Below, one piece after another: positions 32,798-41,897 of a stretch of 64,000 nucleotides of DNA (its first letter is position 1; each line of letters opens with the position of its first letter). Both the position numbers and the translations under genes were made by a program. Below the pieces are notes generated by a model. The model saw only the letters and a list, made by a program, of their open reading frames with translations, was not told where the DNA came from and searched no databases. Origin of the DNA: CAJXQU01 sp965223825 (GTDB lineage Bacteria; Pseudomonadota; Gammaproteobacteria; CAJXQU01); contig OZ245018.1 of NCBI GenBank assembly GCA_965223825.1, forward strand, positions 1,426,001-1,490,000, in the 5' to 3' direction.

Positions 32798-33301
32798 ATG
32801 TCTAAGTTAACTGCACTCGCATTAAGCATTGCTGTACTCGGTGGAATCTGGGCTTATCTCGCGCTCGGACCGCTTTCTGGAATGGTCCTCGTCTGGGCTG
32901 GGTTCATCGCTTGGGGTTGTTTCTTTCACTCTGGAGCTGATGCCGCCGCACTTCAAAAAACCATTGTTGGTATGAGCTATGGTGCAATCATTGCCGGTAT
33001 CGCATTATTTCTCGTGGGTTTGAATCCGCTCGGTTTGCCCGGTGCAGTTGGACCGGCGGTGTATATCGCAGTCACGGTCTTTTTACTCGTGATCGTCGCG
33101 GGTTGCAGTTTGTTATCGACCGTCCCTGCGAATGTTTACGGTTATGCTGCGACAGCGGCTTATGCTCTACAAACGCCGGATGTGGGTGGTGTCACGGTGC
33201 CCGATCTTTCAAACCCGGTTCTGATCATCGCGTTGTCTACGGTTATTGGTGCGGTATTTGGTTTATTGTCTGCGAAGTTATCTGACATTATTAGTAGTTA
33301 A
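32798..33301 (+). CDS. DUF1097 membrane protein
   Basis: 167 residues with about five hydrophobic helices: LALSIAVLGGIWAYLALGPL, GMVLVWAGFIAWGCFFHSG, and a C-terminal IGAVFGLLSAKLSDII. GCFFHSG and the overall helix spacing match DUF1097 (YcdZ/YahC-like) inner-membrane proteins. The function is unknown. AGCAGGGGGT precedes the ATG, a strong ribosome site. It is monocistronic, ended by a bidirectional terminator shared with the convergent DUF533 gene. Confidence 0.85.
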   Translation: MSKLTALALSIAVLGGIWAYLALGPLSGMVLVWAGFIAWGCFFHSGADAAALQKTIVGMSYGAIIAGIALFLVGLNPLGLPGAVGPAVYIAVTVFLLVIVAGCSLLSTVPANVYGYAATAAYALQTPDVGGVTVPDLSNPVLIIALSTVIGAVFGLLSAKLSDIISS

Positions 33302-33324
33302 TTTACCAAGTTTTATCAGTACGA

Positions 33325-33352
33325 AAAAAAACCGCCCAAGGGCGGTTTTTTG
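33325..33352. terminator. Bidirectional terminator between convergent genes
   Basis: AAAACCGCCC and GGGCGGTTTT form a 10-bp stem around AA, with A and T runs outside, between the DUF1097 and TerB-like genes. Confidence 0.9.
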
Positions 33353-33376
33353 TTGAAATGCACCTCGTTAATTATT

Positions 33377-34171
33377 TTAGCTATACAAAACAGGCGCACC
33401 GATTTTTTCATGAATGCTATTGCTGGTTTGCTGCGAGATATTTAAGGCTTTTGCGAGTTGATCTAAATATTCAGCTTCTTGCTGTGAATCAAGATCGATT
33501 GCCAATAGCGACATAAAATACGCTTGTTGTTCCATACCCGCCGGGATGCTGTTAACCAGTAATTGCATGTCATTCGGCTCACTCATGATCGAACGGACAA
33601 GAGCGACTTCTTCCGGTGAAATATCATCCAAATGTTCGGCAATTTTTTGCTGCTCTGCTTCATCAATTTGACCATCTGATTTTGCTGCGCTGATCATCGC
33701 ACGTAACATGATTTCGGCTTGTTGTTCCTGAGTTGCTGTGGGTTCTGGTGTTTGCTCACCTTGCAAAACGCCGTTTAAGATGCTGCCTAAACTGCCGCCG
33801 GCACCACCTTGCGCTCCGCCACCGAGTGAATCGAGAATGCCCCCCAGGCCACCACCTTGGCCACCTGCGCCGCCTAACATCCCAGCTAAACCGCCGAGTC
33901 CTCCGCCGGATCCGCCTGAACCGCCAGCGAGAGATCCCAAGAGGCCACCTAAACCGCCGCCGGACTGTTGAACACCGCCGAGTTTTCCTAAAATATCGCC
34001 CAAACCACCGCCGGATTGTTGCTGACCGCCGCCGGTTAACGAGCCAAGTAATCCACCTAGACCGCCTCCGGTACCGCCTTGCTGGTTGTTACGTCCGCCC
34101 ATCATGCTACCGACGCCTTTTGCGACCATCATACCGACAGCCATTTTTCCTAATGTACTTACGAGACTCAT
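33377..34171 (-). CDS. DUF533/TerB-like protein (YebE-like) with Gly-rich N-terminus
   Basis: 264 residues. N-terminal hydrophobic glycine-containing helix (LGKMAVGMMVAKGVGSMMGG), then ~110 residues of Gly/Leu/Gln low complexity (repeated GGGLGGLLGSL and related units). The C-terminal TerB-like helical domain from ~145 reads IMLRAMISAAKSDGQIDEAE, EHLDDISPEEVALVR, SLLAIDLDSQQEAEYLDQLA. The acidic DGxID motif is where TerB folds bind metal. YebE-type proteins associate with the inner membrane and respond to stress; the role is unknown. GGGGAG precedes the ATG. Confidence 0.88.
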   Translation of the reverse strand: MSLVSTLGKMAVGMMVAKGVGSMMGGRNNQQGGTGGGLGGLLGSLTGGGQQQSGGGLGDILGKLGGVQQSGGGLGGLLGSLAGGSGGSGGGLGGLAGMLGGAGGQGGGLGGILDSLGGGAQGGAGGSLGSILNGVLQGEQTPEPTATQEQQAEIMLRAMISAAKSDGQIDEAEQQKIAEHLDDISPEEVALVRSIMSEPNDMQLLVNSIPAGMEQQAYFMSLLAIDLDSQQEAEYLDQLAKALNISQQTSNSIHEKIGAPVLYS

Positions 34172-34361
34172 AATACGCTCCCCTCAGTTTGTTAATAGAA
34201 TCAGTTAGTAATGCCATAGCATATGTCTTTGTGTGTGCTGATAGCAAATTGACTTTCCTCATTAAAATGACATGAAGAAATGCAGTATTGATCACGATTA
34301 ATCGTCACCAAGAATAGCGTCTTGTTGTGAGGTTATTTCGTGTGATTCTCATCATCTTAAT

Positions 34362-34399
34362 GAACAAAGAGGACGTTGCAATGAACGGCCTCTTTGTTC
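34362..34399. terminator. Inverted repeat after the lipoprotein gene
   Basis: GAACAAAGAGG (34362-34372) pairs perfectly with CCTCTTTGTTC (34389-34399). It lies just past the minus-strand lipoprotein stop and could end its transcript. Confidence 0.6.
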
Positions 34400-34409
34400 C
34401 GGTTATTGA

Positions 34410-35051
34410 TTAATGTCGACCACGATCGTCTGATCGTCGCTCTTGGTGACGTCGTTGATTGTGATCACGACGTTGTTCTTGTCGATTATTTCGTCGTTGA
34501 TCACGGTGTTGATCGCGATGTCCCTCACGACGATGATGCGAATTTTCTCGACGCTGATCGCGGTGTGCTTGATGTTCACGTCGATGTTCATGTCTTCTTG
34601 CGTCACGTCTGTCCTGCCGCTCATATCGGCGATCGCGATAATGGTTGTCGTAACGTCTCGGTTGGTGACGAATGTAATAATCCCGATCGTAATAACGGTG
34701 GTGTCGTTTGTATGCATGGCGCTCCTGCCACGGACGCGCGTGGCGATAAGCGAGCGGGTGTCGACGTTGGTGATTCAGGTGAATAAACGCCGGCAAAATA
34801 CGCACAGATAACCAGCCATTGCGATAATGGTTGTAATGATAAAGTCGTCGATGTCGATCGTAATAGACATTTTGATCAGGATAATAATAGTACTCATACC
34901 CTACACTCACACGCGATTGAGAATGCCGATCAGAATAGTGTGTCGCATGGGCGGAACAGCCGCTGACGACTAAGAACGAGAAAACGATCAAGCTGGTATT
35001 CATTAAACGACGAGAAAGACCACGTTTCTGAATAGTTGTATTGGTAGTCAT
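34410..35051 (-). CDS. His/Arg-rich putative lipoprotein
   Basis: 213 residues. A basic N-terminus, a hydrophobic stretch and a lipobox (FLVVSGCSA, Cys32) indicate export and lipidation. After a Tyr-rich segment (VGYEYYYYPDQNVYYDRH) the protein becomes extremely rich in Arg, His, Asp and Gln (EHRREHQAHRDQRREN, REGHRDQHRDQRRN). Such a tail would bind metal ions or polyanions, which is inference. GAGG is 9 bp before the ATG. Antisense open frames here are artefacts of composition. No named family is recognised. Confidence 0.75.
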   Translation of the reverse strand: MTTNTTIQKRGLSRRLMNTSLIVFSFLVVSGCSAHATHYSDRHSQSRVSVGYEYYYYPDQNVYYDRHRRLYHYNHYRNGWLSVRILPAFIHLNHQRRHPLAYRHARPWQERHAYKRHHRYYDRDYYIRHQPRRYDNHYRDRRYERQDRRDARRHEHRREHQAHRDQRRENSHHRREGHRDQHRDQRRNNRQEQRRDHNQRRHQERRSDDRGRH

Positions 35052-35224
35052 TTTGTCAGACCTCTTCTGTTGTACGCGTCCATTTGAACGCTCTTTAACT
35101 GAATGGTGACTGAAACAGGGCAGGGGAAAAGTGAAGAAAATAAGGAGATGCGCAGTTGGCTGCGATAGAGATGATTAGCCTATTTTAAATGTGATTACAT
35201 TTTAGTTGAGTCAACACAGGGTAA

Positions 35225-35264
35225 AAAAATGCCGGGTTGAGAATTCAATCCGGCATTTTATGAA
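35225..35264 (-). terminator. Terminator of the di-heme oxidoreductase gene
   Basis: ATGCCGGGTTGA (35229-35240) pairs with TCAATCCGGCAT (35245-35256); read on the minus strand it is followed by seven T. Confidence 0.85.
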
Positions 35265-35292
35265 CGTAAATTTTAGGGGGTAAATTATTTTC

Positions 35293-36873
35293 TTATTCTT
35301 CGGGTAATTTGAATAAGACTAAGTTTTCCAAAAAGATAATCAGATCTAACTGCTGTTTTTTCGACAATCTCTGGAAGTTTTCTGCAGACTTCGCAGCTTC
35401 ACCACCGTGTAATAAGATCGCCTCAGTCAATGTGCTTGCGCGGCCGTCATGCAGATAAGGTGCAGTTGAACCAACGCCCCAAAGTTCTTTCGTTAACCAA
35501 ACCGACTCGCCAACGCCATTTGGATCCACTTTCTCAGCAAGTGCGGGCCCCATGTCATGGCGTCTTAGATCACTATACAATCTCGCGATACCTTGACCGC
35601 GACGATTTTTTTGTAGAGCACCAAGGCGATATTCGCGCCCTTTCGGATCTGTCACGATGTTATCGGGCTGATCGTACGTCAGATCGAAACTAACGGGGAA
35701 TTCAGGATCAACAAACGCATCAACGGCTCTTTGACCTGACGGAAACTTGGTTTCCTGATAGTAAGCACTCTGACTTGGTTCACTAAATGTCGGGTTATCG
35801 ATCAACAAACCAGGTGTATGGCAACTGGTGCAACCAGCACTGGCAAATGCTTTCCTTCCTTTAAAGATTGAACGACGTTCACTCTTCGTTAATGGTTCAA
35901 TTAAACCGAGATACTCAAGCTCAAGTTTGCTTGTTGGTCTTGGTTGGGCGGCTAAATAGATCGTGAGTGCGGTAATATCACCCACGGTAAATTCGTTTGT
36001 GACACCATCAAAATCACCATCGACATCACTACCGACTAATTCGACCGGTTGCATGCCGAGTTCGTTATGCGAGGCACCGCGATTAAAACGTCGTAGGGTG
36101 ATATCAACCCCTTTCCATTCGTAAGGGCGAACGATCAGATCAGCATCGACACCGCTTACTTTTGAGGTATCAAACTCGACCTTACAAGGACGGATGCTGG
36201 CAGGAGTTGCCGCCAACCGACCAAACGCAATTCGCTTCGCTGATATATTTCTTTCTACAGTGCGTTTACGTGCGCAGGCTAACGCTTGAATCTTGGATTT
36301 TTTATCCTGTAACTCTTCCGTCATTTCTTCAGCTAAGCGCTGCAACGCACCTGATCCGAAGATATGACTGGTGTTACGAATGATGAAATTATTTAGTTGA
36401 CCGGTATGTAATGGATCACGATGAACGTTAGAATTCGTCATGCCCGATCCATCATCGAACGGTGTGTTGTGGCATGAATTACATGCTTGGCCGTTAGGCC
36501 CTGTTTCACGTGCAGGAAAATGATTGGCCCATTGATTTTTATTCGCTAAATCCGCACGAGGAACGCGTGAGAAGCGTTGACCATCACCCACATTCGCACC
36601 AACACCATCAAGGATATTAAAGCTTGTTTCGAATAGCTCATCGCCCAATTCAAAAGCACGCTCAAATGCTTCATGATTTTGGCCATCTTTACTTAATAGA
36701 TAAAGCTCCCATTGTTCTTGATGCTCCGCTTGTGGAAAATGATTGGCGGCGACTTGTGATTGAGTCGTTGATGCTGCATGCGAACTTGCACTAAGTAAAG
36801 CCAGTACCGATAGGCTTGTGGATAACCCCCAAAGTCCAAAGCGGCTTGATGAAATTCCTCCCGTTAAATTCAA
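35293..36873 (-). CDS. Di-heme c-type oxidoreductase (DHOR/CcP-like), TTG start
   Basis: About 527 residues. The TTG at 36871-36873 is chosen because AAGGAG lies 6 bp upstream (36881-36886) and it yields a proper signal peptide (GLSTSLSVLALLSASSHA); longer frames to 36963 lack a ribosome site. Two haem sites, ACNSCHN and GCTSCHT, are typical of COG3488-type di-heme proteins related to MauG and cytochrome c peroxidase. WGVGSTAPYLHDGRASTLTEAI holds the conserved C-terminal His. It is a periplasmic redox enzyme. It contains a calcium-like DVDGDFDGVTNEF. The partner is unknown; genes with the iron-regulated imelysin family often accompany it, but none is adjacent here. Confidence 0.85.
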   Translation of the reverse strand: MNLTGGISSSRFGLWGLSTSLSVLALLSASSHAASTTQSQVAANHFPQAEHQEQWELYLLSKDGQNHEAFERAFELGDELFETSFNILDGVGANVGDGQRFSRVPRADLANKNQWANHFPARETGPNGQACNSCHNTPFDDGSGMTNSNVHRDPLHTGQLNNFIIRNTSHIFGSGALQRLAEEMTEELQDKKSKIQALACARKRTVERNISAKRIAFGRLAATPASIRPCKVEFDTSKVSGVDADLIVRPYEWKGVDITLRRFNRGASHNELGMQPVELVGSDVDGDFDGVTNEFTVGDITALTIYLAAQPRPTSKLELEYLGLIEPLTKSERRSIFKGRKAFASAGCTSCHTPGLLIDNPTFSEPSQSAYYQETKFPSGQRAVDAFVDPEFPVSFDLTYDQPDNIVTDPKGREYRLGALQKNRRGQGIARLYSDLRRHDMGPALAEKVDPNGVGESVWLTKELWGVGSTAPYLHDGRASTLTEAILLHGGEAAKSAENFQRLSKKQQLDLIIFLENLVLFKLPEE

Positions 36874-36963
36874 CGTAATTCTCCTTGAAATAAATAATGT
36901 CCATATAATTTTTAAATAACGGGTTAAAATTTCCGCCATCGTTAAGAATGGTTTTTTGGACAA

Positions 36964-37611
36964 TTAAAACCATTTTCATAAAGTGGAACAGGGGAGGCAT
37001 AATTAATATTTAATTAAAATATATATATTTTAATTTTAATAAAATCAGTTTATTGAACGTTAATATGAATCGCCATTCCAGTTTCACATTGTGACTAAGC
37101 TATTGATTAACAGTTCAATCATGTTTAATGCAAATTTAATTAATATTCGACTAGTTCACACTTTAATTAAGTTATTTTAATTATCGGATTTATTAATTAA
37201 AACTTTAGTTAATATATTTTAATATCAATAATTTATATTAGTATCAGCAAGATAGGTTTATGTGATTATTTTTTTGTGGTCTTTGCCCTACAAGAATTTA
37301 TGAGGGGTGCCTTACTTATAATAAGGTGCAATAAAGTTTGTGATAAATTATGACGTCATTTGCTACGTAAAGAATCATTTTTTAGATGTGTTGTTTGATT
37401 AAAAATTACATAACTTAACGCAGGTTAATTTACACTTAATCATAGCTTTAATGATTTATGTTGAATATTTCACATGTGCGTAAAGTTGAGATACTTCAAT
37501 CTAATATTGCAGTTGATTTTAGAAAAAAAACAGGTTGAGTTATTACTTATGAATTAAAAGAATGTAAGCCGTGATTGCTGAATATCAATTCTCATCGTCG
37601 TTAAAAACCGC
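36964..37611. other. AT-rich 650-bp intergenic region
   Basis: No credible gene. It is very rich in TTAA/TTAATTAA-type runs (36995-37240), unlike its neighbours. It contains TATGACGTCATTT-type symmetry near 37349 and TTCACATGTG near 37470, which could be regulator sites. Both flanking genes are on the minus strand, so it would carry the di-heme gene's promoter. Confidence 0.5.
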
Positions 37612-39735
37612 CTAAATCTCTACAGGTATTTCCAATTCATCTTTGTTAAGTAAGCGCATCAAACTCAAACTAATAACATTAATATCGTTATCAAACGAGC
37701 CATGTGCAAGATCGATCTGATCGCCTTGCAGTGATGTTTTTACTTTACTGAATTGTTTGTCATAAACACTGAGTTTGACTTTGCCTGCACCCTTAGTTGC
37801 GAAGTCGAGCCATTTTTCGATCTCGCGTTGTTGTGAAGAATTAAATTTCCCATCCTCTTCATCAACGTGGTCTTTATTCCACGCTGCCGTCATGCCAAGT
37901 AGTGGCATTTTGTGGATGTCTTCTAATGCACGGCTAACCAGATACAGCAAGGATTTTCCGTAGGGGCCAACGGTGTCGGCAAGTTCTCTCTCGTCGTCCA
38001 TATTGTGAATGTGCAAGGTGGATTTTTTGAAGATACCTTTTTCACATGCGCGAATGTAATGTTTATTCGCAAATTCGAGCGTACAGGCGGGCGCAAATAG
38101 CGTGATTGAACTGACGATGAGTTTACGTTTTACCAATTCATCTAGCCAGTGTCCAAACAAAATCGATCCGGCAGAATGACCAACCAGATGTAGATCAAAT
38201 GCAAACTCTTTTCGCAATTCTGCCAGTGCTTTTGACAGAATCACCATTGCTCCAGGTCTGACCCCTGCGCCTTGTTGTGGGTAACCTCGTACAGCGCGAT
38301 CAGATGAGTATTGGGCATTTTCTTTCATTTCATTCCATACACCGCGAACCATAATATGACGCGACATTTTTTCTATTCCACGATCCATGGGTTCTCGCAG
38401 ACGATCAAGAATGCCTTGTGCTTTAGCACTGGCGGGGTCAATGCCCGCATTTCGAAAATTCTCCATTAAAAAGTCACCGAGTTGATTGGTTATCGACTCA
38501 ATAAAACCCGTTTTCCAACTGATAAAAATGGGATAAATCCCATTTGCTTTAAAATACGGTGCCATCACCCGTACTCGATTGATCGAGTCATCTTCAGAGT
38601 TCAGCCCGCCGTGTGCGTAGATCACAATGCGTTTTTTGCCCGTGGTGTTTTTTAACCAATCACGCACCAGGTCAAAACAAATTCGTCTTGCAGAACTGTC
38701 AGGATCTTCAGCCGTAACCAGCGTCAGTTTTGGTCGACCATCATTGCCGATCACTAAGGAATGCATGTAGGCCGTTTCTTCCGTCCATGGCCGAGCGAGC
38801 GGTGATACATAGTCATACCGCAAGGCGCGACTCATGCCGGAGGTCATCCGTCCATTCGCTTCCGTCGTGATCATTTGCATGGGATGGTTGGCATACGTTA
38901 CGGGGGCGGGTTTGTTGACCGGAGCACCTCGTACAGCGACCCAGGCATCGCTAGCGTGCTCAACCCAATCGGCATACGTCAGCACTGCAAAACCAAAATA
39001 GCCCCAACTCGGCCCCCACGAATTCTGCACAATAAAGCCATCCGCATTAAAGCCCACGATCGCGAATGAATGACCGCCCGCAGCTTGTCCGCCGGATTTG
39101 ATGATTGACAACGTTTTATCGTTTTTTCGCCACCAACCCGCATGCACATTCGCTGAACAGTAGATCGCACCGACTTCGTAGATCGCACCTTGCATATCGA
39201 CGACGGAATCTTTATTGATCCGGTAATACGCACCGAGTGGATTATCGATCGCTTCTATCGCCCAATGATCGCGAGGTTCGATGAATTTTTTCGTAGAGTA
39301 AGGCCAAGTTTCATCATGACAAACGCCGTGTCGATGCCAACCTTTCATCGCGCCGCGACAACTTGATCCTTCGTAATCTTCACCATCCCACTCGTCGTAA
39401 ATGCGTGCCATGTGATAAAGCATGCGCGGGCTGACGCGTTTTGATCGCATGTCATGCGGGGAATGGATGTCACCATTGTCTTCAAGTCTCACGTTTGCAC
39501 GCCAATTGAGATAATTGATCACGGCAGCGAGACCAAAGCCTGTGCAGGCGCCTTCACCTTCTTGATCGAGAATCATCCCATCACGGGTGTAGGTTTCGAG
39601 CATACATTCAATATGTCGTTTTAATGGCCATTGTTGCGGGAGTGATCGTAACGGTGGGCGGTATTCGCGATCACGTAGGTCGAGTCGATCTGGTCGTGCA
39701 TCCAGTGTTTGGTGTTTATAACTGTTTGTTGGCAT
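37612..39735 (-). CDS. Papain-like protease fused to alpha/beta hydrolase
   Basis: 707 residues from ATG 39735 (GGGGAT upstream; an extension to 39810 is less likely). Residues ~20-275 are a C1-type cysteine protease: Q58 and nucleophile C64 in LDQEGEGACTGFGLA, H222 in GGHSFAIVGF, N238 in VQNSWGPSWGYFGF. Residues ~365-640 are an alpha/beta-hydrolase: oxyanion-region RIVIYAHGGLNSEDDS and nucleophile S521 in DLHLVGHSAGSILFG. There is no signal peptide. Papain folds without a pro-domain plus a lipase-type domain suggest an effector-like or intracellular enzyme, but no secretion genes are adjacent. Both catalytic sets look complete. Confidence 0.88.
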   Translation of the reverse strand: MPTNSYKHQTLDARPDRLDLRDREYRPPLRSLPQQWPLKRHIECMLETYTRDGMILDQEGEGACTGFGLAAVINYLNWRANVRLEDNGDIHSPHDMRSKRVSPRMLYHMARIYDEWDGEDYEGSSCRGAMKGWHRHGVCHDETWPYSTKKFIEPRDHWAIEAIDNPLGAYYRINKDSVVDMQGAIYEVGAIYCSANVHAGWWRKNDKTLSIIKSGGQAAGGHSFAIVGFNADGFIVQNSWGPSWGYFGFAVLTYADWVEHASDAWVAVRGAPVNKPAPVTYANHPMQMITTEANGRMTSGMSRALRYDYVSPLARPWTEETAYMHSLVIGNDGRPKLTLVTAEDPDSSARRICFDLVRDWLKNTTGKKRIVIYAHGGLNSEDDSINRVRVMAPYFKANGIYPIFISWKTGFIESITNQLGDFLMENFRNAGIDPASAKAQGILDRLREPMDRGIEKMSRHIMVRGVWNEMKENAQYSSDRAVRGYPQQGAGVRPGAMVILSKALAELRKEFAFDLHLVGHSAGSILFGHWLDELVKRKLIVSSITLFAPACTLEFANKHYIRACEKGIFKKSTLHIHNMDDERELADTVGPYGKSLLYLVSRALEDIHKMPLLGMTAAWNKDHVDEEDGKFNSSQQREIEKWLDFATKGAGKVKLSVYDKQFSKVKTSLQGDQIDLAHGSFDNDINVISLSLMRLLNKDELEIPVEI

Positions 39736-39935
39736 GCTGTTATCCCCGTTCCCGAATCTTTTCAAGAGATAGAGAAGATTGTCATATTTAGCAAGAGAAT
39801 ACCGGGACATCGGTCAAAAACACGGTATCAAACTAAACTTTGCGTTAAATCGGCTCTCTATTTAATTGTGAGGGCACAATAATAACGAATAATAAACAAC
39901 AGTGGTGTGGTGAAATTAAGAGAAGGAAAAGCGTT

Positions 39936-40922
39936 ATGAGAAAGGTGATTATTGGATGCGTGCTATCACTACTCGGCAGTTGGGGAATGCTGAATGCATC
40001 ATTCGCAGCGAATGATGCGGAAGAGTCACGAGATATGTTCGAACCACCGGGCAAGCTGATCAAGGTGGGCAAACATCGACTACACATAAATTGCTTGGGC
40101 AATGCATCAGACAAACCAACAGTGATTATTGATGCAGGTTTAGGCAGTTTTTCTCTCGAATGGAATCACATGCAGGCACATCTTATTAGCGAATTACGAA
40201 CTTGCAGTTATGATCGGGCCGGGTATGGTTGGAGTGATCCTGGCCCATTCCCACGCACAACAGAAACCATCGTCAACGAGCTGCGAGTATTGCTAAAGAA
40301 AGCCGATATTCCACCACCGTATATTCTGATCGGCCATTCGTTCGGTGGCTACAATATGATGTATTTCACGAAAGTACATCCAGAAGAGGTAAAAGGTTTA
40401 ATTTTGGTGGATTCATCGCATCCTGATCAAACAGCTTGGATGCCGACGGTTTTTCCAACCTCCGCATCAGCTCGTGGGCGGACGCGTTTTGTTTCATCAC
40501 CAAAGCTACCGAAAAACTATCCCTATGAGCAACGTATTCTTGGGTTTCACTTAATGAATGCCACGAAAGCACGTAATGCATTACGCTTTGAAAGTATGAA
40601 CTTTGAGATCAGTGCGAAGCAAGTCATGCAACTGGGGCCAATGCCGGATGTACCTTTAATCGTACTCACGCGGGGGGAACAAGCGTGGCCGGATACACGG
40701 GAAGGCAAAGATCGGGAAAATCTCTGGTCACGGTTGCAAAGTGATCTGGCACGTATGGCACCACATTCGCAGCATGTTTATGCCGATTACAGTGGCCACT
40801 ATATTCATCTTGATCAACCGTTGCTGGTCGAAAAAGCAATTCGAAGTGTGCTGAAAGGAGAGTGCATTTTGGAAAAAGTCATTGCGATGCCACAACCGGT
40901 TAGTCAGACGGGGGAATGTTGA
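39936..40922 (+). CDS. Secreted alpha/beta hydrolase
   Basis: 328 residues with a signal peptide (MRKVIIGCVLSLLGSWGMLN, cleavage after ASFA). The alpha/beta hydrolase core shows PTVIIDAGLGSFSLEWN, YDRAGYGWSDPGP (oxyanion/cap features), the nucleophile elbow ILIGHSFGGYNMM, a likely acidic residue after IVLTRGE, and a terminal His in YSGHYIHLDQP. The substrate is unknown; closest in style to lipase/esterase-type periplasmic hydrolases. Transcribed alone, divergent from the papain-hydrolase fusion and ended by a perfect terminator. Confidence 0.9.
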   Translation: MRKVIIGCVLSLLGSWGMLNASFAANDAEESRDMFEPPGKLIKVGKHRLHINCLGNASDKPTVIIDAGLGSFSLEWNHMQAHLISELRTCSYDRAGYGWSDPGPFPRTTETIVNELRVLLKKADIPPPYILIGHSFGGYNMMYFTKVHPEEVKGLILVDSSHPDQTAWMPTVFPTSASARGRTRFVSSPKLPKNYPYEQRILGFHLMNATKARNALRFESMNFEISAKQVMQLGPMPDVPLIVLTRGEQAWPDTREGKDRENLWSRLQSDLARMAPHSQHVYADYSGHYIHLDQPLLVEKAIRSVLKGECILEKVIAMPQPVSQTGEC

Positions 40923-40954
40923 GTTAAGTTGCTGATGAAGGCGATGTCAGCATA

Positions 40955-40985
40955 AAAAAAGCGGATCATCTGATCCGCTTTTTTA
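40955..40985. terminator. Bidirectional terminator
   Basis: GCGGATCA (40961-40968) pairs perfectly with TGATCCGC (40971-40978), flanked by A7 and T6, between convergent genes. Confidence 0.9.
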
Positions 40986-41054
40986 CAATGTAGAGTCAGT
41001 TATTTTCTAAACGTGCCTAACGGTTTTAGACACGTTCAGTCCAAATTGACCGTC

Positions 41055-41744
41055 TTATTTTACAACTTGCAGTAATTCAATCTCGAAAATCAATGTTTCA
41101 TTCGGCCCTATTGACTTACCTGCGCCTCGTTCACCATAAGCTAATTCAGAAGGAATAGTGACTTCCCACTTATCACCTTCGCGCATCATCGGTAAGATTT
41201 CTATCCAACCTTTAATTACGCCACTAACAGGAAAGCTTGCCGGTTCGCCACGTGCGTAAGAACTGTCAAATTCCGTTCCGTTGATCAACGTGCCACGGTA
41301 ATGAACAGTTACGGTGTCACTTGCCGTTGGTTTCGCGCCGGAACCTTCATTTAGCACACGATATTGAATACCGCTATCAGTGACTTTCACACCGTCTTTT
41401 TTCGCATTCTCAGCGAGATACTCGGTGCCTATTTTCTGATTCGCTGCGCCAGCGCTACTTTGTTGATCAGCTATTTTTTTCTCTTCCGCTTCCATTACAC
41501 GTTTGAGTTCTTCAGGCGTGATGCGAGGTTTCTTACCGTTCAGCGCATCTTCAATCGCCAGCATTAAGGCTTCTTGATCCACTTCGAAGTCTTGGCGTGT
41601 TAAGGATTGGCCTATCTGCATACCAATACCATAACTAAAGATTTGTTCGTCTGTTGTAATTTCTGCTGCATGTAATGAACCTGCGAGACACAACGTCAGT
41701 GTGGATGCAGTCAGTGTTGATAGAACGTTAAAAGGTTTTTTCAC
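41055..41744 (-). CDS. FKBP-type peptidyl-prolyl isomerase (FkpA/Mip-like), GTG start
   Basis: About 229 residues from GTG at 41742-41744, with GAGG 8 bp upstream; the longer open frame to 41825 has no ribosome site. Signal peptide VKKPFNVLSTLTASTLTLCL...HA, then an N-terminal dimerisation domain with FSYGIGMQIGQSLTRQDFEV, a long charged helix (EELKRVMEAEEKKIADQQ), and the C-terminal FKBP domain: VTVHYRGTLINGTEFDSSY, FPVSGVIKGWIEILPMMREG, IPSELAYGERGAG, LIFEIELLQV. It is a periplasmic folding catalyst of outer-membrane proteins. All signature positions are retained. Confidence 0.94.
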   Translation of the reverse strand: MKKPFNVLSTLTASTLTLCLAGSLHAAEITTDEQIFSYGIGMQIGQSLTRQDFEVDQEALMLAIEDALNGKKPRITPEELKRVMEAEEKKIADQQSSAGAANQKIGTEYLAENAKKDGVKVTDSGIQYRVLNEGSGAKPTASDTVTVHYRGTLINGTEFDSSYARGEPASFPVSGVIKGWIEILPMMREGDKWEVTIPSELAYGERGAGKSIGPNETLIFEIELLQVVK

Positions 41745-41897
41745 TCGGTTTTCCTCGATAGTGAGTTCTGTAAAAAAAGCCGCGCTATCTTCCCACAGGA
41801 AATGCGCACGAGACAACAATGTCACCGCTTATGACGTGTAACGATACGATGAAGTTCATTGAATTGTGTATTTATGTGACCAAATCACGTCAGATGA

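Noticed and set aside
33730..34120. Tandem-looking low-complexity DNA and long plus-strand frames
   Set aside because: The Gly-rich domain of the TerB-like protein on the minus strand explains both.
34394..34811. Long open frames in other phases over the lipoprotein
   Set aside because: They result from biased codons (CGT, CAT, GAT) of the His/Arg-rich gene; the minus-strand frame has a lipobox and ribosome site.
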